Of a DNA stretch of 50,152 nt, positions 41,804-50,152 are shown one piece after another. Both the position numbers and the translations under genes were made by a program. Numbering within the stretch: the first letter of the stretch is position 1; each line of letters begins with the position of its first letter. Where the stretch lies: assembly GCA_028873845.1 (NCBI GenBank), contig JAPPNO010000131.1:1-50152 (forward strand), in the 5' to 3' direction. Under the pieces are notes generated by a model, which saw nothing but the letters and a program-made list of their open reading frames with translations, searched no databases and was not told where the DNA came from. The DNA comes from Gemmatimonadota bacterium (GTDB lineage Bacteria; Gemmatimonadota; Gemmatimonadetes; Longimicrobiales; Gaopeijiaceae).

Positions 41804-42613
41804 CTATCGCCGCCACGTCCACTCACGCGAACCGTACCGCATTTCGAGCTTCGCCGCCAGTGTCGCCTCCCGTCGTGACATTTCGCCGTGGCTCCAGCTT
41901 CCCCCGAAGACCGCCTCGAACCCGCCGCACAGGGCCGCCGCGAGTCGATCCCAGGCGGGAACCTCGCCCAGAACCCCGGCCAGGGTGGTCGGCCGGAAGC
42001 GTCCGCGATTCATACCCCCGTGACCCCCGTTCAGGTCCGTCTTCGCGGGCGCGTCGGTGAAGAGCGCCCTCTGGTCCGCGACCAGGAGCAGCGACCCGTG
42101 CTGCAGAATGCTCCCCCCGATCCGCGCCTGGGCGCTCCCCACCAGCTTCCGCCCTCCCACCACGACCTCGCCGTCGGCCGCCTCCATGAAGCACGGCCCC
42201 GACTCCGGCGGCAGCGCACGCCCGCGGGCATGACCGGCGCCCACGCCGAGACCGCGCAGCCCCGCCACCAGCGCCTCGTTGATCCTGCGGTACGCCGCAC
42301 GCAGTCCCCCGCACGCACCCACCGGTAGCACGGCCGCGTAGGTGAGCTCCCGGTCGTGGATCACGGCGCGGCCTCCCGTGGGCCGCCGCACCGCCCCGAA
42401 CTCCGGGTGGCGCCGCAGCAGCTCCCTGTACCCGACGGTGACGGGTTCGTTGCGCCCGAACGAGAGCGTGGCCGGGCTCCAGCGGTAGAGGCGCAGCGTG
42501 CCGGTCCCGGGTCGGGCCAGTTCGGCCAGCGCATGGTCGCGCGCCATGTTGGCGGGCCCGGGGAGCGGTTCGTCGACGAGGACGCGCCAGGCGAGGGGGG
42601 TGGAGCCGTTCAC
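41804..42613 (-). CDS. Lipoate-protein ligase A family
   Basis: The 269-residue protein has the lipoate/biotin ligase fold: GTLRLYRWSPATLSFGRNEP, then VRRPTGGRAVIHDRELTYAAV (the RRxxGG-x-HD substrate motif), GPCFMEAADGEVVVGGRKLVG and SAQARIGGSILQHGSLLL; the Lys in GGRKLVG is the likely catalytic residue. It attaches lipoate or octanoate to GcvH and to 2-oxoacid dehydrogenase E2 subunits. LplA and LipM activities cannot be told apart by eye, so no gene symbol is given. The start is a GTG (42611-42613). It lies downstream of gcvH, gcvP and the MBL gene on the same strand, fitting a lipoylation role for this cluster. Confidence 0.88.
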   Translation of the reverse strand: MNGSTPLAWRVLVDEPLPGPANMARDHALAELARPGTGTLRLYRWSPATLSFGRNEPVTVGYRELLRRHPEFGAVRRPTGGRAVIHDRELTYAAVLPVGACGGLRAAYRRINEALVAGLRGLGVGAGHARGRALPPESGPCFMEAADGEVVVGGRKLVGSAQARIGGSILQHGSLLLVADQRALFTDAPAKTDLNGGHGGMNRGRFRPTTLAGVLGEVPAWDRLAAALCGGFEAVFGGSWSHGEMSRREATLAAKLEMRYGSREWTWRR

Positions 42614-42657
42614 CGAAGGGTATGCGGACGAGGCGGGAGCGGGCGGGCAGGGCCGGG

Positions 42658-43344
42658 TCAGGTGGCGTACACGTCTCCCGGCGCCATGACGTGGACGCGG
42701 GCGCGGTCCCCCACGAGGGCGCGGAAGTGCTCCGGGTCCTGTTCGATCAGCGGCCAGGTGTCGTAGTGCATGGGGATCACCACCCCGGGCTCGATGAAAC
42801 CGACGGCCGTGGCGGCGTCCTCCGGTCCCATCGTGAAGTTGTCGCCGATGGGCAGGATCGCCACATCCACCTTGCCGCGCAGCAGCTGCATGTCGAGGGT
42901 GAGGGCCGTGTCGCCCGCGTGGTAGATGCGCTTGCCGTCGATGTGCAGCAGGAAGCCGCCGGGGACTGTGGTGAACTGGCCCGTTGCATCGCCGTGGACC
43001 TGCCCCCCGTGGATCGCCGGGGTCATCTTCACGCGGCCGAAGGGGAAGTCGAAGCCGCCGCCGATGTGCAGCGGGTGGCCGTTGGCGATCCCCTGCGTTT
43101 CGGCGAAGGAGACGATCTCGAAGGTGGAGATCAGGGTGGCGCCGGTCTCGCGGGCCAGCGGGATCGCGTCGACGAAGTGGTCGAAGTGGCCGTGGGTGCA
43201 CAGGATGTAGTCCACCGCGCCCACCTCCGACCGCTTGATGTCCGAGACCGGGCTGTCGTCGAAGAACGGGTCGATGACCAGCCGCGTGCCGTCGTCGGTC
43301 TCGATGGTGAATGTGGACTGGCCGTGGAATGTCAGTCTGGCCAA
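42658..43344 (-). CDS. MBL-fold metal-dependent hydrolase (UPF0173 type)
   Basis: The 228-residue metallo-beta-lactamase fold protein of the UPF0173 family has the metal motif ILCTHGHFDHFVDA (HxHxDH), a later His at NHG-like MTPAIHGGQVHGD, YHAGDTALTLDMQLL (Asp) and VVIPMHYDTWPLIEQDPEHF (last His). The N-terminus MARLTFHGQSTFTIETDDG matches family members. Its cellular substrate is unknown; metal-dependent hydrolase activity is presumed. It sits between gcvP (27 bp upstream) and the lipoate ligase gene (44 bp downstream) on the same strand, which is an unusual position for this family. Confidence 0.92.
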   Translation of the reverse strand: MARLTFHGQSTFTIETDDGTRLVIDPFFDDSPVSDIKRSEVGAVDYILCTHGHFDHFVDAIPLARETGATLISTFEIVSFAETQGIANGHPLHIGGGFDFPFGRVKMTPAIHGGQVHGDATGQFTTVPGGFLLHIDGKRIYHAGDTALTLDMQLLRGKVDVAILPIGDNFTMGPEDAATAVGFIEPGVVIPMHYDTWPLIEQDPEHFRALVGDRARVHVMAPGDVYAT

Positions 43345-43371
43345 GGGGACTCCTCCGTTTTTGGGGGTGTT

Positions 43372-46257
<2,886 letters not shown>

Positions 46258-46351
46258 TGGGTTTCTCCCGCAGTCCGCGGACGGAGCCGGCCGGCCACCG
46301 GAAGCGGCGATGCGCCGGTTTGTTCCACGGGCTGTCTGGACTGGGCCGTTG

Positions 46352-46741
46352 TTATTCGCCGATGTGCGCCCCGTAGCCGTCAGCGTCCAGCAGCTCGTCC
46401 AACTCGTCGGGATCGTCGATGCGCAGCAGGATCATCCACCCCTCCCCGTAGGGATCGGTGTTCACCAGGGCGGGATCCGCGTCGAGCGCCTCGTTGACCC
46501 CCACGACTTCGCCGGCCAGCGGGCAGTAGAGGTCGCTCACGGCCTTGACCGCCTCGATCGTCCCGAAGCTCTCCATGGGAGCGAATACGTCTCCCGGTTC
46601 GGGCAACTCGACGTACACCACGTCGCCAAGTTCACCCTGGGCGTAATCGGTAATCCCGACATGGAAGACATCGGGTTCGTCGGAGCTTCTCAGGTATTCG
46701 TGCTCGTTGGTGTACTTGAGCCCTTCCGGGATCTCGGACAT
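46352..46741 (-). CDS. gcvH: Glycine cleavage system H protein
   Basis: The 129-residue lipoyl-carrier protein starts [16 protein letters not shown] (typical GcvH start). It contains [20 protein letters not shown] and the lipoylation site [20 protein letters not shown], where the Lys in EAVKA carries lipoate, and ends with [19 protein letters not shown]. It shuttles the aminomethyl group between P, T and L proteins. It heads the gcvP cluster; no gcvT or lpd lies in this window, so those subunits must be encoded elsewhere. GGAG lies shortly upstream of the ATG. Its leader holds a hairpin with a run of seven T, but no glycine riboswitch. Confidence 0.97.
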   Translation of the reverse strand: MSEIPEGLKYTNEHEYLRSSDEPDVFHVGITDYAQGELGDVVYVELPEPGDVFAPMESFGTIEAVKAVSDLYCPLAGEVVGVNEALDADPALVNTDPYGEGWMILLRIDDPDELDELLDADGYGAHIGE

Positions 46742-46797
46742 CGCCGTCTCCGCTGGGTTTCGTTCAATTCCGCCGGACTTTCAGCCTGGAGCGACAG

Positions 46798-46836
46798 AAA
46801 AAAAGCCGCAGGAGGCGAGGGCGTCAAGCGGGCGGC
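46798..46836 (-). terminator. Hairpin followed by seven T, in the gcvH leader
   Basis: On the minus strand GCCGC (46832-46836) and GCGGC (46805-46809) can pair across a 22-nt loop and are followed directly by TTTTTTT (46798-46804). It sits about 60 bp before the gcvH start. It could be a weak attenuator or a terminator for upstream transcription; the loop is large and the stem short. Confidence 0.3.
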
Positions 46837-47004
46837 CGCACCGCGCTGCCGCACCTCGCTGCCGCGACCGGGCGGGCTGCCGCCGTGTGGAACCTCCGGG
46901 CGACGATTAGATTATCATCCCCTTAACGTGAAGGTTCCGTACATTTGGACCAGGCTGCCGGGCATGCGGCCAAACCACGGGGAGGCTCCCGCCATGGAGA
47001 GGGT

Positions 47005-48168
47005 ATGACCACGCTGACCCACTCTCCCGCGCTCACGACGCTGAACGAGGACGAGGCCGCATTCCGCGACGCGGTTCGCGAGTTCGCCGAATCCGAAGTC
47101 GCGCCGAGGGTGCCACGAATGGACGCGGGGCACCGGCTCGACTCCGATCTCATCTCCCTGCTCTTCGAACTCGGCTTCATGGGGATCGAGATTCCGGAAC
47201 ACCACGGCGGCATCGGCGGTTCCTTCTTCACCGCGGTCCTCGTGGTCGAGGAACTCTCCCGGATCGACCCCTCGGTGGGGGTGCTGGTCGACGTTCAGAA
47301 CACCCTCGTCAACAACGCCCTCGTCAAGTGGGGCACGGAGGAACAACTGAACCGGCACCTTTCCCGGCTGGCCACGGGCACGGTGGGCGCCTATGCCCTG
47401 TCGGAGGCCGGAAGCGGTTCCGACGCCTTCGCGCTGGCCACCCGGGCCGTCCGCGACGGCGACGACTGGGTCCTCAACGGCAGGAAGATGTGGATCACCA
47501 ACGGGGCCGAGGCCGGTCTGTTCATCGTCTTCGCCAACGTGAAGCCGGAACTGGGATACAAGGGGATCACCGCGTTCATCGTCGAACGGGACATGCCGGG
47601 CCTGTCGGTCGGCAAGAGAGAGGAGAAGCTCGGCATCCGCGCGTCGTCCACCACGGAGCTGGTACTCGACGACGTGCGGGTACCCGCCGGGTACGTGCTG
47701 GGGGAACCGGGGCGCGGCTACAAGGTGGCGATCGAGACGCTGAACGAAGGGCGCATCGGGATCGGGGCGCAGATGCTGGGCCTCGGGCAGGGGGCGCTCG
47801 ACCACACGGTCAGGTACGTGCAGCAGCGCGAGCAGTTCGGGCGCCCCGTGGCTGAATTCCAGGCGGTGCAGTTCCAGCTGGCCGAGATGGCCACCGACAT
47901 CGAGGCGGCCCGGCTGCTGGTCTACAACACGGCCCGCCTGAAGGGGCAGGGTGAGCCCTTCCTGCGCGAGGCGGCGATGGCCAAGATGTTCGCGTCCCGC
48001 ATGGCTCAGAGGGTCGCTTCCCGGTGCATCGATCTTCACGGCGGCTACGGGTTCACCCGGGAATACCCGGTCGAGAAGCTCTACCGGGACGCGAAGATCG
48101 GCACGATCTACGAGGGAACCGACAACATGCAGCTGCAGACGATCGCGAAGGATCTGCTGCGTGGGTAG
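47005..48168 (+). CDS. Acyl-CoA dehydrogenase
   Basis: The 387-residue flavoprotein oxidises acyl-CoA thioesters in beta-oxidation or branched-chain amino acid degradation. The N-terminal helical domain holds LLFELGFMGIEIPEHHGGIG; the middle has GAYALSEAGSGSDAFAL and WVLNGRKMWITNGAEAGLFIV (FAD-binding beta domain); the C-terminus has YVQQREQFGRPVAEFQAVQF, RCIDLHGGYGFTREYPVEKL and IYEGTDNMQLQTIAKDLL, where the Glu of EGT is the catalytic base. This pattern is nearest short-chain or glutaryl/isovaleryl types; chain-length specificity cannot be read by eye. ATG 47005 was chosen over an upstream open frame because GGAGAGGG precedes it. It diverges from gcvH. Confidence 0.93.
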   Translation: MTTLTHSPALTTLNEDEAAFRDAVREFAESEVAPRVPRMDAGHRLDSDLISLLFELGFMGIEIPEHHGGIGGSFFTAVLVVEELSRIDPSVGVLVDVQNTLVNNALVKWGTEEQLNRHLSRLATGTVGAYALSEAGSGSDAFALATRAVRDGDDWVLNGRKMWITNGAEAGLFIVFANVKPELGYKGITAFIVERDMPGLSVGKREEKLGIRASSTTELVLDDVRVPAGYVLGEPGRGYKVAIETLNEGRIGIGAQMLGLGQGALDHTVRYVQQREQFGRPVAEFQAVQFQLAEMATDIEAARLLVYNTARLKGQGEPFLREAAMAKMFASRMAQRVASRCIDLHGGYGFTREYPVEKLYRDAKIGTIYEGTDNMQLQTIAKDLLRG

Positions 48169-48280
48169 CCGGGCGTGCGCCGCGCCCGGTCCGGGGGAGC
48201 GGCGCCCTCGATGCTCGCAGGTGCTGCACGTCTGGCGGAGATCCCGGTGGCGGTCGCATGTCTCCGCCGCCACACCCTGA

Positions 48281-49249
48281 TCAGTCCGGTCCCGCTCCCC
48301 TGCGCGCCAACTCCTCGATCAGGTCGGCGTGCCCGCTCGCGGCGTAGATGATCGTTCCCTTTGCGTCCAGCAGGTAGACGAGCGCGGGGTGCACGATGTC
48401 GCCTGTGTCCGCGACTCGCTCCCGCGCCACCTGGAGGGCGTCGAGCGCGGCGTTGACCTTCTCGACCGGGCCGGAAAGCAGGTACGAGTCGATACGCGCT
48501 TCGGCTCCCTCCCCGCCCGGGCTCAGATGGAACTGTGTCGCCAGCGCCGGAAGCCGCGCCGGAGTGTCCCGCCACGGATCCAGCGTGATCACGACGAGAG
48601 CCATTTCGCGCCCCTCGGCGTGAAACCGGCTCTGGACCTCGCGCGCGTTCATGACCGTCATGGGGCATACCGTTGCGCAGTGTCCGAAACCGAAGGTGAG
48701 GAGTGCCGGGCTTCCCGCGACACGCTGCCAGTTGAACGTGTCGCCGCGCTGGTCGACCAGGCCCGCGACCTCCGGAAGCGGACGGTCCAGGCGCGGATAG
48801 GAGGCAGGCACCCGCGCGTTGGCCGCGGCCAGCCACTCGGCGTCGCGGGGCGCATCCGCAACCCGTAAGGCCGCCAGCACCACCCCCGCCAGCAGCACGC
48901 CGACCACGCCCGCAACCCCAAGCAGCCCCGCCGACGAGGCGAACGCCCGCCGCACCCCGGCCCGCACGGCGTCGCCCGCGATCACCATCAGCACCGCGAG
49001 CATCCCGATCGGCTGTCCGATCAGCAACAGCCATCCGGATGCATCGGGAAGCCCCGACGGGCCCGTGTTGAAACACACCGCGCGGGCCCGTTCCAGCCAC
49101 GCCGGAGGAACTCCGCCGACAGGCCACAGCGCCAGGGCCCACCAGCCGATGGTGATCGCCAGTAGCCCCAGAACCCCGATCATGGCGCCACGCACCGCGT
49201 TCGGCGAGGGGAGTTGCATGCCTTCGCGCGCCGGCGTTTTCGCCCTCAT
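48281..49249 (-). CDS. SCO1/SenC-like copper chaperone with N-terminal membrane spans
   Basis: The 322-residue protein has three hydrophobic segments (for example AMIGVLGLLAITIGWWALAL and LLGVAGVVGVLLAGVVLAAL) and then a thioredoxin-like SCO domain. It has LLTFGFGHCATVCPMTVMNAR, containing the copper-binding CxxxC, and the His in GDIVHPALVYLLDAKG. SCO proteins deliver copper to the CuA or CuB sites of heme-copper oxidases. The length is above the family average because of the extra membrane segments. The ATG at 49247-49249 overlaps the stop of the oxidase subunit I gene (ATGA), so the pair is co-translated. The role is assembly of that oxidase. Confidence 0.88.
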   Translation of the reverse strand: MRAKTPAREGMQLPSPNAVRGAMIGVLGLLAITIGWWALALWPVGGVPPAWLERARAVCFNTGPSGLPDASGWLLLIGQPIGMLAVLMVIAGDAVRAGVRRAFASSAGLLGVAGVVGVLLAGVVLAALRVADAPRDAEWLAAANARVPASYPRLDRPLPEVAGLVDQRGDTFNWQRVAGSPALLTFGFGHCATVCPMTVMNAREVQSRFHAEGREMALVVITLDPWRDTPARLPALATQFHLSPGGEGAEARIDSYLLSGPVEKVNAALDALQVARERVADTGDIVHPALVYLLDAKGTIIYAASGHADLIEELARRGAGPD

Positions 49250-50152
49250 CCGACCTCCCACAGGAACGACAGCAACTTCCAATTCACGAAGTAGTAGGTG
49301 ATGAACGCGGCCAGGAAAATCAGCACGAGCACCATGGTTCCCGGAACCGGACCCAGGCGGCCCGACGGCTTCAGTGCCTCCTTGTCCTCCGGCTTGAGCG
49401 CCCGGGGCGGACTCGTGATTCCCGGCGGCAGACCGCGGCCGGTCGCCCCGAGCCCGGAATCGTCGGCTGCCATCCTTTTTCCGAAGAAGACCGAGACCAC
49501 CGTGACCACGATGTAGAGTGCGCCGCCCACGATCGCGATCAGCCCGCCCACCGCCATCACCCCGATGATCAGGTTGACGGCCGGCGAGAACCCGGGCTGG
49601 AAAAGTGCCTGGTTGAATCCGATGTCCCAGTGCCTGCGCGGCACCCCGAAGGTGCCGGCGAAGGTCATCGCCATCGAGAAGATGAGCATGCCGACGGCGA
49701 ACAGGTAGGGCTGGATCTTCGCGAGCCGGTAGAAGGCGATCTCGCGCCGGAAGATGAGCGGGATCACGTAGTAGGTGATACCCATGAAGGCCATCGCGGT
49801 GCCGGACACGACCGTGGCGTGGAAGTGCCCCGGAATTCGCAGTGTGTTGTGGGCGATGATGTTGATCTGCTCGGTGCCGAAGGTGACCCCCGTGATCCCG
49901 CCCACGAAGCCGAATACGACGATCGAGAACGCCAGCGAACTGAACCCGGGGTCACCCCAGGGTGCCCGCTTGAGCCATCCGAAGAGCCCCTGGGTGGCCC
50001 CCCGCAGGCGCATCCCCAGTTCCGTTCCGGCCGGTACGGTGAAGCCGTGGATCATGGTGGCCAGCACCGCCATGTACATGAAGTAGCTGGTGTTCCAGAC
50101 CTTCCACGACGGACCCATGCCGGGGTCCACCAGCAGGTGGTGCGCCGACGCC
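49246..50152 (-). CDS. Heme-copper oxidase subunit I, C-terminal part (cut by window edge)
   Basis: The frame is open to the window edge and ends at 49246; about 301 codons are visible. The first residues, ASAHHLLVDPGMG, carry the two CuB His ligands. Then come VFGFVGGITGVTFGTEQIN and the segment HNTLRIPGHFHATVVSGTAM, with the heme-a and heme-a3 His ligands (HFH). Several TM helices follow to the C-terminus (VPGTMVLVLIFLAAFITYYF). The pattern is that of an alternative (B-type) oxidase subunit I or a cbb3-like relative; deciding needs the N-terminus. The stop overlaps the SCO gene start by 4 bp, so they form an operon. Confidence 0.9.
   Translation of the reverse strand, partial: ASAHHLLVDPGMGPSWKVWNTSYFMYMAVLATMIHGFTVPAGTELGMRLRGATQGLFGWLKRAPWGDPGFSSLAFSIVVFGFVGGITGVTFGTEQINIIAHNTLRIPGHFHATVVSGTAMAFMGITYYVIPLIFRREIAFYRLAKIQPYLFAVGMLIFSMAMTFAGTFGVPRRHWDIGFNQALFQPGFSPAVNLIIGVMAVGGLIAIVGGALYIVVTVVSVFFGKRMAADDSGLGATGRGLPPGITSPPRALKPEDKEALKPSGRLGPVPGTMVLVLIFLAAFITYYFVNWKLLSFLWEVG

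Noticed and set aside
46742-46944. Possible glycine riboswitch before gcvH
   Set aside because: The conserved tandem glycine-aptamer cores are not visible on either strand.

Overview
The window is about 50 kb of very GC-rich bacterial chromosome with small intergenic gaps and many 4-bp stop/start overlaps (ATGA or GTGA). The gene content suggests a member of the Gemmatimonadota or a close relative. The pointers are several 6-bladed beta-propeller lipoproteins with a GEGPGE(F/M)-type motif, a penicillin-acylase-family protein, a short RpoD-like sigma factor, PadR/permease-prefix genes, BamA-type barrels and a Slt/MotA envelope operon. This assignment is inference from gene content, not from a marker-gene phylogeny. 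No rRNA, tRNA, CRISPR array, insertion sequence or prophage was recognised.

Layout. 1-11.6 kb is the most accessory part. It holds the tail of an HNH nuclease, a truncated VapC, a YdeI-family protein, a penicillin acylase gene split by a frameshift, an outer-membrane protein, a DUF1295 membrane enzyme, two apparently intact VapBC-type modules with promoter/operator sequences, an amidohydrolase remnant, a lipoprotein, and an aminotransferase / 46-aa membrane protein / sodium:solute symporter operon. 11.6-19.2 kb holds mmsA in an overlapping operon with a propeller protein and an EVE protein, two more propeller lipoproteins, and a PadR-controlled membrane module. 19.2-24.5 kb holds an M23 lipoprotein, ATP-type PEP carboxykinase and the malic enzyme/phosphotransacetylase fusion (the pyruvate/malate/PEP node). 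24.5-31.1 kb holds a POTRA-barrel protein, the sigma factor, a short SSB and DNA polymerase I.

31.2-35.7 kb carries the most unusual locus: an MscS-type channel with a lipoprotein-like N-terminus, overlapping by 4 bp a 1027-aa helical protein that ends in a STAND-like NTPase domain whose Walker A lysine is missing. 35.7-41.7 kb holds a cold-shock protein and a four-gene operon with a consensus promoter: a MotA/TolQ/ExbB homologue, a Slt-type lytic transglycosylase, and an ABC ATPase plus permease. 41.8-46.7 kb holds gcvH, gcvP, an MBL-fold hydrolase and a lipoate ligase. This is a glycine-cleavage and lipoylation cluster without gcvT or lpd in view. 47-50.1 kb holds an acyl-CoA dehydrogenase and, on the other strand, the end of a heme-copper oxidase subunit I gene overlapping a SCO-like assembly protein.

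Taken together the genes fit an aerobic heterotroph using amino and fatty acids: a symporter with an aminotransferase, methylmalonate-semialdehyde dehydrogenase, acyl-CoA dehydrogenase, glycine cleavage, gluconeogenesis and a terminal oxidase. The best candidate for an undescribed system is the MscS/NTPase pair; the MotA/Slt/ABC operon comes second.
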